Assembly: GCF_000321225.1 (NCBI RefSeq)
Contig: NW_004450458.1
Location: 1,373,806 to 1,437,805 of the forward strand
DNA: 64,000 nt
Direction: 5' to 3'
Source of the DNA: Odobenus rosmarus divergens
Taxonomy: Eukaryota; Chordata; Mammalia; Carnivora; Odobenidae
The translations under genes and the position numbers were made by a program. Every line of letters starts with the position of its first letter. Positions within the stretch are counted from its first letter, which is position 1. Below, one piece after another: positions 38,501 to 53,500 of the stretch. The notes under the pieces were generated by a model that was given only the letters and a program-made list of their open reading frames with translations, did no database searches and was not told the origin of the DNA.

Positions 38501-41500
38501 CCAGTAGTTTATTTTTGCCTTTGTTTCCCTTGCCTTAGGAGACCTATCTAGAAAAATATTCCTATGGCTGATGTCAGAGAAATTACTGCCAGGGCTCTTT
38601 TATGATTTCAGGTCTCACATTTAGGTTTTTATCCAATTTTAGTTTATTCTTGTTTATGGCATAAGAAAGTGGTCTACTTTCATTCTTTTGCATGTAGCTG
38701 TCCAGTTTTCCCACCACAATTTGTTGAAGAGACTGTCTTTTTCCCTTTACATATTCTTGCCTCTTTTTTCATAAATTAACTGACCATATAATCATAGGTT
38801 TATTTCTGGGCTCTCTATTCTGTTCCATTGATCTATATGTCTCTTTCTGTGTTAGGACCATACTTTTTCAAGATTGCTTTGGTTCTTTGGGGGTCTTCTG
38901 TGTTTCCATGCAAAATTTAGGATTATTTGTTCTAGTTCTGTGAAAAATACTATTGGTATTTTGATAGAGATTCTTTAAATGTGTAGATTACTCTGGATAG
39001 TATGGAAATTTTAACAGAATTTGTTCTTCCAATCCATGAACATGGAATAGCTTTCCATTAATTTGTTTCATCTTCAGTTTCTCTTATTGTTCTCTAGTTT
39101 TCAGAGTACAGGTCTTTCATCTCCTTGGTTACGTTTATTTCTAGGTATTTTATTATTTTTAGTGAAATTATAAATGAGATTGTTTTCTTAATTTCTCTTT
39201 CTGCTAATTTGCTATTAGTGTATAGAAATGCAACAGATTTCTTCCGTATATTGATTTTGTATCCTCAACTTTACTGAATTCACTTATCAGTTCTAATAGT
39301 TGTTTCGTGGGGTCTGTAGGGTTTTCTGTATCTAGTATCATGACAACTGCAAATAGTGAACGTTTTACCTCTTCTTTACCAATTTGGATACCTTTTGTTT
39401 CTTTTCTTCTCTGATTGCTGTGGCTAGGACTTCAGTACTATGTTGGATAAAAGTGGTGAAAGTGGACACCCTTGTCTTGCTCTTGATCTAGGAGAGAAGC
39501 TTTCAGTTTTTCACCATTGAGTATAATGCTAGCTGTGGGTTTTTCATATATGGCCTTTATTATGTTGAGGTATGTTCCCTCTAAACCTATTTTGTTAAGG
39601 GTTTAATCATGAATGGATGTTGTACTTTGTCAAGTGCTTATTCTGCATCTATTGAAATGATCAAATGGTATTTATCCTTTCTCTTGTTGATGCGATATAT
39701 CATATTTGATTTATGAATATTGAACCATTGCAACCCAGGAACAAATCCCACTTGATTGTGGTGAATGGTTTTTTTAATGTTTTTGGAATGGTTTGCTAAT
39801 ATTTTGTTGAGGATTTTTGCATCTGTGTTCATCAGAGATATTGGCCTGTAATTCTCTTTTTTTTTTTTTTTGTAGTGTTTTTATCTGGTTTTGGTGTAAG
39901 GGTAGTGCTGGCCTTATAGAATGAACTTGGAGGCTTTCCTTCCTCTTCTGTTTTTGGAATAGCTTGGGAAGAATAGGTATTAACTATTCTTTAAATGTCT
40001 GGCAAAATTCACCTATGAAGTCATCTGGTCTTGGACTTTTGTTTGTAGGGATTTTTTTTTTTTTTTCCTGAATACCAGCAGTGAAATTGAAGTAGTAATT
40101 TGTTCAGATTTTCTACTTCTTCTTGATTCAGTTTTGGGAGGTGATCTGTTTCTAGGAATTTATTTCTTCTAGGTTGTCCAATTTGTTGGCATATAAATTT
40201 TCATAATATTCTCTAATAATCCTTGTATTTCTGTGGTGTCAGTTATTATTTTGTCTTATTTCTGATTTTATTTGAGTCCTCCATCCCCCCACCTTTTTTT
40301 TTTTTTTTTTTTTGATGAGTCTGGCTAAAAGGTTATCAATTTTGTTGATCTCTTCAGAGAACCAGCTCCCAACTTCATTGATCTGTTCTATTGCTTTTTT
40401 TTTTTTTCAGTTGCTATTTTATTTCTGCTCTAATCTTTATTATTTCTTTCCTTTTACTGGTTTGGAGTTTTGTTCTTTTTATAGCTTTTTTAGGTGTTAA
40501 CTTAGGTTCTTATTTGACATTTCTCTTGCCTCTTAAGGTGAGCCTGTATTGCTCTAAACTTCCCTCTTAGAACAGTTTTTGCTTCATCCCAAATATTTTG
40601 GACTATTGTGGTTTCCCTTGTATGTAACTCTTTATTCTTACTGCTTTTAAAATTCTCTCCTGGGGCACCTGGGTTGCTCAGTTGGTTAAGTGTCTGCCCT
40701 GAGCCCAAGTCCTGATCTCAGGGTCATGGGATCGAGCCCTGCGTCGGGCTCCCTGCTCAGTGGGTAATCTGCTTCTCCCTCTCCCTCTGTTCCTTCCCCC
40801 CTACTCATGCTCTCTCTCTCTCTCAAATAAGTAAATGTTTAAAAAAAATTTAAAATTGTCTGTCACCCTCTTGCACTATTGATGGAAATGCAAACTGGTG
40901 CAGCTACTGTGGAAAACAGAATGGGTTGCCTCAGAAAGTTAAAATGGAACTACCCTATGAGGAGTGCCTAGGTGGCTCAGTCAGTTAAGCATCCAACTCT
41001 TGATTTTGGCCCAGGTCATGGTCACAGGGTCGTGAGATCAAGCCCAATGTCAGAGTCTGCACTGAGCATGGAGCCTGCTTAGGATTCTCTCTCCCTCTTC
41101 CTCTGCCCACCCCTCCTCACCCCCCAACACATGTGTACTCTCTCTAGGAAAAAAAAAAAAAAGAACTAAAAACAACTACCCTATGATCCAGCAATTGCAC
41201 TACTGGGTATCTGCCCAAAGAATACAGAAACACTAACTTAAAGGGATACATACACCCCTAAGTGTATAGCAGTATTATTTATAATAGCCAAATTATGGAA
41301 ACATCCCAAGTGTCCCTCCATAGATGAATGCATAAAGAAGTTGTGATATACAGACAATGGAATATGATTCAGCCATAAAAAGAATGCAGTCTTGCCACTT
41401 GCAACAACATGGGTGGAGTTGGAGTGTATAATGCTAAGGGAAATAAGTCAGAGAAAGACAAATACCATATGATTTCGCTCATGTGAAATTTAAGAAACAA

Positions 41501-44500
41501 ATAAGCAAAAGGAAAAAAAAAAAAAAGAGACAAACCAAGAAATGGACTCTTACTATAAAGAACAAACTAATGGTCACCAGAGAGGAAGTAGGTGGGAGGA
41601 TGGGTGAAATAGGTGATGGGGTTTAAGGAGTGCACTTGTGATAAGCACCGGGTGCTTTAAAAAAAAAAAAAAAAAAAAACCTTAAAAACAAACCTTAAAA
41701 TAAAAAATATAGATCTTTTAAAGTGTTCTTTAGCCCCAAATATAAAGCTATATTATTTTACCCTTGCAAAAAACTCAACTTCCCATTAAAAAATAAGAAG
41801 AATTCTCTATCACTACTTTTTGCCATTTTAATTACTACTGTGTCTTGGTGTGGACCTCCTTGGGTTGATTTTGTTGGGGGGGGGGGCTCTCTATGCCTCC
41901 TGGACCTGGATGTTTGTTTCCTTCCACATATTTGGGAAGTTTTCAGCTATTATTTCTTCAAATAAATTTTCTGCCCCTTTTCCTCTCTCTCCTCCTTCTT
42001 GGGTCCCTATAATGTGAATGTTGTTACACTTGATGGTGTTGCTGAGTTCCCTTCATGTGTTCTCATTTATTATTCTTTTTATTCCCTTGTTCAACTTGAT
42101 TGCTTTCCATTACTCTCTCCTTCCGGTTGCTGATCCATTGTTTTGCTTCCTCTATTCCATCTAGTGTATTTTTAATTTCATTTATTGAGATCTTTATCTC
42201 TGATTCTTTTTTATGTTTTCTGTCTTTGGTGAGGGTCTCACTGAAATCCTCCACTCTTTTCTCAAGCCTAGGGAGTATCCACCAATACTTTAAATGCTTT
42301 ATTAAGCATATTACTTAATCTCTGTTTTGTTTATTAGCTCCTTTGCTGTGATTTTGTCCTGTTCTTTCATAGGGGACATATTCCTCTGTCTCATTTTGTC
42401 TAATTCCTTGTGTCTGTTTCTACGTGTTAGGAAAGTCAGCTATGTCTTCTGCTCTGGAAAGTAGAGGCCTTATGAAGAAGAGGTCCTGTAGTGCCCTGCA
42501 GTGCCATGTCCCATTTATCAGAACCTGGCCCTTCAGGGATGTCTCACGTGTGTTGTGTGCACCCTGCTGTTGTGACTGAGCCTCATTTGCCTTCAGTCTA
42601 GTTATTTAATGGCTCTCTTTGCCTGCCATGGGCAGGGTTTAGTCCCTGTGTTGTTAGTGAGCCCGTCTGGGGCCACGCTGGGCTTGAGTTGAGTCAGACC
42701 AGGCACAGGCCCAGGATGCAGTAGCACCAAACTGCGGGGTGCTCTCCCTGAGAAGCTTTTGTATGTGGCCAGGGCCTGCAGTCAGACCAGATGTCTGCCC
42801 CCAGCCCATGGCTGGGGCTGCAGTAGGACAGGTGTGTGTGGTTATCTTCCCTTACCCCAGTGTAGGCGTCACTTTGGAGGGCTGCTGGGCCCTGGTGGGG
42901 CTGCTTCACATTGCCAGGTTTGTGGCACCACTTTGGATGGGTTCTGGTCCAGGGCATATTGGAGGGGGTAGGTTCACAGGAGAATGAGTGGGTGGGGGAG
43001 GGAAATGGCACCTGCCAGCTCATTTGTTCTTGGAGAAGTCTCCTAAAGATCCTTGCCTGGGGGCACCTGGGTGGCTCAGTCAGTTAAGTGGCTGCATTCG
43101 GCTCAGGTCATGATCCCAGGGTCCTGGGATCAAGCCCCACATCGGTCTTCTTGCTCAGCGGGGAGTCTGCTTCTCCCCTGCTTGCCATTTCCCCTGTTTG
43201 TGCTTGCTCTCTCTCTCGCTCGTTCTCACTCTCTCTGGGTCAAATAAATAAGTAAAATCTTAAAAAAAAAAAAAAAGAAAGAAAAAAAGATCCCTGCCTG
43301 TCCAGCACACACTCTGAGAGAATACAAATCTCCCTCCCATACATCCCAGGGGTCTTCAAACTGCTGCTTCTACATTGTAGCTCTATGGGCTGTCTGTTAT
43401 GCTGTCTTTTTAAGGTTAAAAACTCAGTTTCCCCCCATACTCTGGCTCTCCCAGAGCCAGCCAGCTGACTTAGAAGTTCCAGGTGTTAAGCCCCACTGAT
43501 TGTAAGAACTCATGAAGTTAAGTCTCTCTGGTTTTCAAAGCCAAATGTTATGGAGATTTGTCTTCCCAGCGTGGGGCCCCTGTGTCTGGGGTGCCTGGTG
43601 TGGGAGCTGCTCCTCTCCCTTCCTCCCAAGGACAGTGTCATGGGTCAGTTTTGTTCCCGACTGTGTTTCTGCCCTTCCTAATGTGGCCTCTTCTCTACAT
43701 TTAGCTGTGGAGAGTCTGTTCTGCCAGTCTTTGGGCCATTTTCTGGGTTATTTACGTGGGTGTGGTTGTTTATCTGCTTGTATCCATGGGATGAGGTGAG
43801 CAGAGGGTCCTTGTACTCCACCGTTTTCCCAGGAAGACCAGAATTTGGATAATCTTAACAGAGCACAAAGTTGGGGCTGAAATGAAAAAGATAAATTCAA
43901 AAAGAACAAAAGCTTAAAATCCCATTTAGGTAAAAAAAAAAATGAGTTGTATAAGTATAGGATGGATAAGGTTTGAATTTGACAGCAATTAACATGAAAA
44001 TCACCTGATAATGTTTGTTGACAAGTGCTGACTGATGCAGTGTGTGAATGCAATCTCATGATACCTTAATAGAAACAATCTCATCAGAAGAGGCCACCAG
44101 TCCTTCTGCACTGTTCCCTGAGTAGGCACTTTCAGAATACCATATTCCAATACAGCAAATATAAGGAAAAATACAACTGAAGCAGTGATTTCATTTCTGT
44201 CTGGAATACTGTGGATACTGTCTGGGTTTGTAGGGTTAATTACTAAATTCCTGTGAAGTGAGTGGTAGTATAAAATAAGTTTGAATTTCATAGAGTAGTA
44301 TCTGTAATAAAATACTTGGTAGATTTGTAGAAAGTAAGCAAGAACTTGGTATTTTTATAATAAAAGTGCATAAATAGTTAATTCCTTGATTATATTCCAC
44401 ATAAGTTTCAAGAGACCATGGTCTAAATCCTTGCTACTCAAAGTGTGGTCTGTGGACCAGTAGCATCAACCTCACCCAGGAGTTTGGTAGAAATGCAGAC

Positions 44501-47500
44501 GTTTGGGCCCCATCCCGGACCAAGTTAATGAAAACTTGTACTTTAGCAAGATCCTCAGGCAATTTGTATGATAATTAAAGTTTAAGAGCATGAAAAATTC
44601 TGAACCTTCAAGTGTGTTCAATGAGAGCTTTAAAAAGCTATAAAGGGACCACTAAATTTCTTTTATATTATCTTAAAGCATGATGCCATTCCTTGGATGG
44701 AATAATAAAAATGAAGGACGGTGCATCAGTGATGACTTGTGATTATTTCATTGTCCTTCTAGGCAGTTCCATCATTCTTACATTTTCATAGTTTTTTTTC
44801 TTTCCTTAGCACAAATTTAAATGCCTGAGTAGTAATGAGATAATTTCTGGGATGATTAAATAACAAGATGTTTTAAAATATAGAAAATATAAAATCACTA
44901 AGATCCCACAACGTATCGTAGATTTATAAAAGAGTCCACAGGACTCATGTTAAATGCAAAATAGAATGAGTTTTATTCTACCTTAAAAATATACAGGTTT
45001 TTTTTCTTTGTTTTTTGGAAGAAAGAGTCGTCTGAAAAAGAAATTCAAAAAATTGGGTCCAGTACACCCTGATGACATATCTGGTGTTAAGAGGGTTAAG
45101 GATCTTATGCAATGTACTGGAAACCACATCACACATATGAAAATCTAGGTAGGAATGCAAAGTAATATGAAATGTAAGTATCAAGTGAATCCTGTAAAGA
45201 TTGAGAACAATGAGAGTTTCATTAATTCATTCACTAATTATTACGCAGTAGCTATGCACCAGGCATTGTTCTTAGAACTGGGGATAAAGTGGCCTATTGG
45301 AGACCTATTGGAAGGGCCAGACAATAAACTAGCCAGTGAAAGTTTGTATAATAAGTGCTATCCAGGAAAAACAGAGCAGGTAAGGAGATAGAGATTCTGC
45401 ATCACAGATCAGGACACCACAAGGCAAACGCTTTCCTCTTCCCTTTGTAATTAGGCCCATGAGAGATGGATCCGGAAAGCGCTGGAGGAGGAGTTTCCCT
45501 TTGACCAGACACTGAGTGAAATGAGATAAAGAGCCATGTGGGGGAAAACAGAACGTAGCGAACAAAACTGCAGTGATCTGTTCTAAATAAACCTTTCATC
45601 TCCTTAATTGAGGGAAGCTGCCCTGCAGCCTCAGGGCTCCCCAGGATGTAGCTAAAATCAACCCCTCTTTTTTTGGTCCCCTTACTGTTCTGAGATGTGC
45701 TGCAGCATAGGAAACATAAGTGGGAGCTCTACAAAGAGCCCTACCTCTGCCACCCCAGCTCTGAAACTTTTCACTCGGAAGGGATAAAAGACACTGATTG
45801 TTACTGAACTTCGTTCACACTTCACACAGCAGCCAGTCATGAGCTCACGGTCTCAATTTCCACGTCTGTAAACTGTGAAAAATATGCAACTTGCAGGACT
45901 GTTGTGAAAATCCTAGATAATATATATCCCATGCCTGGCATACGGGTGTTTGGTAAACAGGTGCTGTTATCATTACTCATCGTTATGGTTCATTTATACT
46001 TCTCTTCAGTTGTGGTAACGAAATACGTCCCCCCAGATGCTTCAGTACCTGACCTAGATGGTTTCAGTCTCGTGAAAATTACTCTGTAAGACAGACATTA
46101 ACAATTCAGAGTTCCTCTAAATGAGTGAGAATTCCCTACCTATTTTGTGTCCTCAGCCGCTCCCTCCAGAGCACCGTGCTGGGAGGTAGATGGTGAGTGG
46201 GTTTGCAAATTCATGTAAAATACGCATAAATACACCTTATGGGAAGTCAGCTGCATGAAAGCCAGAGAATTTCATATGTCTACTTCTAGCCATTCTCTAA
46301 ACTTTCTAGTTTGGTTCACAAATGTAAACACATTCCGATTCTTCAGACACACGAGAGACTGGCTAAGAACCATCCCTCAGGGGTCACCGAAAGAAGGGTC
46401 AACGTTAGGCAGCCATCTGGAGCCTTGGGAGCAAAACAGAGGTGTCGCTGTGGGACAGTACTCCGCTTTGTGTCCCTTGTCTCTGGAAGGAGATGCCATC
46501 TCCCTCTCAGTTCTGTACAACTCAGCCTTGACCCTGAGGGTCCCAGGAAGGTTTCAGAGTTGTATCTGGTTAGTCTAAGAAGGATATATTCCTGAGCTGG
46601 TTGGATCCCATTTCCTGACCTGCCATTATCGAATGCTTCGGATTTCGTTTTCTCTGAAATGCCTTTTTTTTTTAAGGCAAAGATTTGGATACCGTGTCAT
46701 CTTACAAACTCAACAGTCTGTCTCACGACCGTAATGACTTTTGCTCATTTTAAAAAGAAGTGAGGAAAGAGTTGGTGGTGGGAAATAACTATTCTGATCA
46801 AATAAGTGTCCTTAAAATGTTCTATAAAACTGTATCAACAAAATAGGACAAACACCAAGATCTTGAATCACTGCATTATACAGTACAATGCCCGTGATTG
46901 ATAAATGCTAAAACCCCCAAAACGCCTAAAACATAAATAAAGGAAGGGGCATGAAGAAGAAGGAGTGAAAGCATGAGGGAGGGAAGAGAGGAAGAAGAGG
47001 AAGGAAAGGGAGGAAGGAGCTGAGATCCAGCCAGCATAGCTGGGAGTGGGTGCAAGGCCCAGTCAGCACTGTGCTGGCTAAAAAGTAGGTATGCTTTTCA
47101 TGGCACTCCTGTTTCCAAGTACTCTCAGAAAAAGGTAGCTGAGGCTGGAGCGCCTGGCCAGCCTGTCGACCAGCACTGCGAGCTGCATGGCACAGAGCCA
47201 GGAAGACCATCTCAGCTTTGTGTAAGGAGTCAGCCCAGTGGGTTTGCCTCGGATGGGTCACCACTGCCTCCAAGTGGTGGTCTTCCTAGTGGCAGTAGAA
47301 CAAGGAGCAGGGGCAGGACATCATCTGGGTGTTGTGCAGCCCTGGCCCTCTGGTAGAGATGAGCATGGTGTGAGGAGTGAGTGCAGTGCATGTCACGAGG
47401 TGGGTGGAGGCTAGCTTGCTCTGAGTTCTGGCTCGTCCATTAGAAAGATCTGTTTCTGGTGCTCTTGATGCTTTTCTGTAAATCCTTTCCGTATGGAATC

Positions 47501-50500
47501 ATTTCCCTTGGCACAAAGAATATCTTCAGTTTACATTGTAGCACACTTCTGCTGGCTACAAACTCTCTCACTTTGGCATCATATGAAAATGGTCTTATTT
47601 CACCTTCATTTTTGGAGGATATACTGTTCGACCTTGCAGTCCCCAAGCAACCACTGATTTGCTTTCTGTCACATATGTTTATATTTCCTAGAATTTCATG
47701 TAAATGGAAACACAGTGTGTTCTCTTTCTCAGTCTGGCTTCTTCGTAATTTTGAGATCCATTTGTGTTGTGTGTGTGTGCTTTTATTTTGTTGAGTAGTA
47801 TTTCATTGTACAGATATGCAACAATTTATCCATTCACCTGTTGATGGACATTTGGAAGGTTTCCATTTTTTTAGCTATTAAAAATAAAGCTTCCATGAAT
47901 ATTTGTGTAAAAGTCTTTGCAAGCATACATGCTTTACTTTTTCTTGGGTAAATACACCTAGAAGTAGTATGCTGGATCATATGGTAGGTGAATATTGATG
48001 TTTTTACCAAACTGCTAAACTGTTTTTCAACATGGTTGCTCCATTTTACATTCTTAGTAGCTGTGGTAAGCAAGCAGGGATACACAAATAAAGCTCCACT
48101 TGCTTCTGATCTTTCTATCCTTCAGCCATTGTTATACACAGCCATAAATTAAACTTAGTCATGGAATATTCCACTGGGTGGTTACCCAAAGAAAACAAAA
48201 ACACTAATTCAAAAAGATATATGCACCCCTCTGCTTATTGCACCACTATTAACAATGGCCAAGATTTGGAAGCAGCCCAAGTGTCCATCAATGTATGAAT
48301 GGATAAAGAAGATGTGGTATGTATCTACAGTGGAATACTATTCAGCCATAAAAAATGAGATCTTGCCATTTGTGACAACATGGATAGACCTAGAGGGTGT
48401 TATGCTAAGTGAAAGAAGTCTGACGGAGAAAGACAAATACCATATGATTTCACTTAGATGTGGAATCTAAAAAACAAAAGCAGAAACAGAACCACAGAGA
48501 ACAAACTGATGGTTGCCAGAGGGGAGGTGGGGGAGGGGAAGGGCCAAATGGATGAAGGGGAGTAGGAGATACAAGCTTCCGGTTATGGAATGAAGAAGGC
48601 ATGGGCTTGAAAGCACATAGGGAATATTGTCAGTGATCCTGTAATAGCATGGACATGTACATGTAGCATTACAATGACATTGTAATAGCACTGTATGGGG
48701 ACAGATGGTAGCTACACTTGTGAGCATAGCATAGCTTATAGAGTTGTCAGATCACTATGTCTTATGCCTGAAACCAATGTAACATTGTGTGTCACTTGTA
48801 CTTCAATAAAATAAATAAAAATAAAGTCCTGGAACATGGACTTTACTATGTGGGCAAGGGGAAATCCCTGAAGTTGTTCTAGAGGTGGGGATGGAGAATT
48901 GTTTGGCAGAGAATTGTGTGGCCTGGGGAATTTGGATCACAGTCTGGAGGGGAAGCCATGGCCATGGATGGGCGTCTTCCTTGGTTCCTAGGATTTCCTG
49001 TGTAGAGCTGCACAGCCACGGGATGGCTAGTATGGGGTTCAGGACAACATTCCTCTTGCCGAGGTGTAAGGGCAGTTCTGTTGCCCTCTTCTCATCTGTC
49101 CAAATAACCATCTTTAAAAACTCACCTTAAGCCCCCCCCTCCTGCAGGGTCCTCTGTCATTGTGGCAGTTCTGTGTATCTCTTCCTACTCAGTTGTTTGC
49201 TGTTTGCCTTTCTCTGTATGTGTCACTTTCACAATTTGTCTGTAAGCTTCTGAGTCCCTTTTGTCCTATGGCTGAATATTTTCTTCCTCTCTGTTCGTAC
49301 AGTACATGCCTGAAGCTTCTCTCATATTTAAGACATTAATATTGTAATTATTGATTTACTTGTCAGTATCCTGTGTAAAGATGAGTACCATGTCTCATTT
49401 GACTTCGTATTTCAGCATCTAACATAATAATGCTGGCACATAGTAATGTTCAGAAAATTGGTTAATGAATCAATACATTAATAACTGAAAGACTGGAATG
49501 TCCCTTCTATTTTATTTATTGAATTATAATTTAGATACAATGTTATATGAGTTTACAATGTATTGATTCAATTCTGTACATTACTGCTAACCATGATAAA
49601 TGTAGTCACCATCTGTCACCATACAACGTTATTACAATATTATTGACTGTATTCCCTATGCTGTACTTTTCATCCCTGTGACTTATTTCTTTTATAACTG
49701 GGAGTTTGTACCTCTTTATCCTGTATATTTTGCCCATCCCCCCACCTGCCTTCCCTCTGGCAACCACCAGTTTGTTCTCTGTATTTAAGAAGTCCATTTT
49801 CTTTTTTTGTTTTGTGTTTTAGAGTCCATATACAAGTGAAATTATATGGTATTTGTCTTTCTCTGTGACTTCTTTCACTTAGCATAATATCCCCTAGGTC
49901 CATCCATGTTGTCGCAGATGACACAATCTCTCTGTTTTATGGCTGCATGATAATCCATTGCATATATACACCACATCTTCTTGATCCACTCATGTGTTGA
50001 TGAACAGTTGGGTTGCTTCCATAACTTGGCTATTGTAAATAATACTGCAATAAACATAGGGGTGCATGTATCTTTTCAAATTAGTGTTTTTGTTTTCTTT
50101 GGGTAGATGCCCAGTAATGGGATTACTGGATCCTATGCTATTTCAGTTTTAACTTCGGGGGGAACCTCCATACTGTTTTTCACAGTCATTGCACCAATTT
50201 AATTTCCCATGAACAGTGCATGAGGGTTCCCTTTTCTCCACATCCTTACCAAAACTTGTTATTTCTTGTCTTTTTGATACTAGCCATCTGACAGGTGTGA
50301 GGTGATATCTCCTTATGTTTTCAGTTGGTTTTCCCTGACAGTGATGTTGAACATCTTTTCACGTGTCTTTTGGCCATATGTATCTCTTCTTTGGAATAAT
50401 GTCTATTGACATCCTCTGCCCATTTTTAAATTGCAGTATTTGTTTTTGGGTAGGGAGTTGTATGAATTCTTCATATATTTTGGATATTAACTCCTTACTA

Positions 50501-53500
50501 GATATATCATTTGAAAATATCTTCACCCATTCAGTAGATTGTCTTTTTGTTTTGTTGATGGTTTCTTTTGCTGTGCAAAATCTTTTTATTTTAGTATAGT
50601 CCCAGTAGTTTAGTTTTGCTTTGTTTCCCTTGCCTAAGGAGACAGATCCATAAATATATTGCTAAGAGCAATGCCCAAGAGATTACTGCCTATGTTTTCT
50701 TTTAGGAGTTTTATGATTTCAGGTCTCACATTTAGGTCTTTAATCCATTTTGAGTTTAGTTTTCTCTAGCTTTGTTCTTAAAATTACTTTGGCTGTTTGA
50801 GGTCTTTTGTGGTTCCATACAAATTTCAGTATTTATTCTATTTCTGTGAAAAACACAAAAGGTATTTTGATCGTGATTGCATTGATCTATAGATTGCTCT
50901 GGGTAGTATAGACATTTTAACAATATTAATTCTCCTAATCCACGAGCATGGTATATCTTCCATTTGTTTGTGTCACCAGTTTATCAGTGTCTTACCAACT
51001 TTCATCAGTTGTCTTAAGGTTTTCAGAGTATAGGTCTTTTCACCTCCTTGGTTAAATTTATTTCTAGGTATTTTATTCTTTTTGGTGCAACTGTAAATGG
51101 GATTGTTTTTTAGATTTCTCTTTCTGCTACTTCATTATTAGTGTATAGAAATGCAACAGATTTCTGTTTGTTAATTTTGTATCTTGCAACTTTACTGGAT
51201 TTATTTATCCATTTTAATAGATTTTGGTGGCGTCTTTAGGATTTTCCATCTGTAGCATCATGTCATCTGCAAATAGTGACAGTTTTACTTCTTCCTTACC
51301 AATTTGGATGCCTTTTGCTTCTTTTCCTTGCCTGATTCCTGCAGCTACAACTTCACAGAACCATACTGAATAAATGTGGTGCGAGTGCACACCTTTGTCT
51401 TGTTCCTGATCTTAGAGGAAAAGCTTTCAGCTTTTCACTGCCAAGTATGATGTTAGCTCCTAGGGGGGTTTTCAGATACAGCCCCTATTATGTTAAGGTA
51501 TGGACCCTCTGAACCCACTTTGTTGAGAGCCTTCTTCATGAATGGATGTTGTATTTTGTCAAATGCTTTTTCGGCACCTATTGAGATGATCATATGGTTT
51601 TTATTCTTCCTCTTGTTAATGGGATATATCAGATCGATTTGCAAATATTGAACCACCCGTGCATCTCTGGAATAAACCCCACTTGATCCTTTTTAACGTG
51701 TTGTTGGAATCGATTGCTAATATTCCATTGAGGATTTTTGTGTCTATGTTCATCAGATACTGGCCTCTGGGGTTTTTTTGTGGTGGTTGTTGTGTTATTT
51801 TGTTCGTTTTTATAGTGTCCTCTGGTTTTGTTACCAGGGTAATGGTGTGGAATGCCCTTTGTTATTCAGTTTTTCCACTCTGCTCTCTCTCCATATCTTC
51901 CCCTCTCTTTTATTTCTGGTCTTCCACTGTGACTAAATTTCTGCAATATTATAGAACTAATACAAGCTTTGTAACCTTTAGAGTTTTCTTAGACCTACAG
52001 ATGTGAGAAAATGGATTTTGGACCATAGCAAACAGACTGAAAAAGTTTAAACGTGTGGGTGTGTGGGTGGATGTGGCAGTGAAAGGAAGATTTCATTGGT
52101 AATTTGTTATGAGGGTGGGTTCATCAGTGAGGTTAATATTCTTTGCTCAAGAATGAGAGGCCTCAGGACTGATCTGCTCTTTTCTAATGGCAACACAAAT
52201 CTTACTCTGTCACACTGACATGTGGGGTAGGTGACCTTTCTCAAGTCTAGAGGTCTCCCAAGATGTCCTTCATAGAAACCAAAACACTGTATAAAAACTT
52301 CCATGCTTGGTTTAGCCCAGATACTTTTTATAGAGCTACAACGAAATAATAAAGGTCCTAATACATGGCCAGCAGGTGTAGGTGCTAACAAATGTCAGCC
52401 ACTAATCCTCATCCACTCTTTCAAGCTTCCTAAAGTCCCCAAAGATCTAAGTTTCCTTGAAATTTTCTCAGGATCAAAGTCACAGACAAGAAATAGTTCT
52501 AAATGGGGGCACCTGGGTGGCTCAGTCGTTAAGTGTCTGCCTTCGGCTCAGGTCATGATCCCAGGGTCCTGGGATCGAGCCCTGCATGGTGGGAAGCCTG
52601 CTTCTCCCTCTCCCACTCCCCCTGCTTGTGTTTCCTCTCTTGCTGTCTCTGTCTCTGTCAAATAAATAAATAAAATCTAAAAAAAAAAAAAAAGAAATAG
52701 GTCTAAATGGTAGGTGCCAATCACCAAAAGTACAGATCCTTTTCAGATGCCAGTAACTTAATTCTCCTCTTTGGCACTTATACTTTCTTTGAGAATGAGA
52801 TGCTTTGACTGCACTCCCACTGTTGATTATACAGAATGTTCTAGATGAACGTCCTGAGGGCTGTCACACTCAGCTCACCAATCCACCGGCCCCATATTCC
52901 TCTTCAAAGATCCCTTTCCTAGGAACACTGCAACCATAAGATTCTTAGCAGAAATTCTCCTATCCCAACCCAAATCCACTTAAAGTGGCAGCAATAATCT
53001 GATATACCCTAGTGACACTGTTTACTGTGATATTAAATACATATTCATGTGTAGAAAAGGTTTTGAATACAAAATATGAAGGTTATGAAAAAATAGCTAT
53101 AGTGCTTAATTTCCTTATTTGAAAAATAAGTCCCCTTTAAAGCTTTAGATTCAGCTTTGTAAAATACAACTCAGCTGAATTTTCATTTAACAATTACATT
53201 ATATCCTGTAGGTATAGACCCTCCCTGTTGTTTGCACACAACTTCTGTTAATTGCAGCAATAGACGTTGCTTATGGGAAAGCTTATGCCTCAAAGTATTT
53301 TAGGGGGAAATGAAATTAAGGCCAATAACCCTTCAGTGTTTAAATGTACCAAGCCTGTTTTCCAGAATTCCTGTTGCCTAAGGAAAGGAAAAAGGAATTG
53401 TTTCCTTCCAAATCCACACAAGCTCGTGAAGGGTGAGGCTGCATTTAACTCGTCCATTTTCCTAAAGTCTTTACAGCTGAAATCCCTGAGGCTAGGACTG

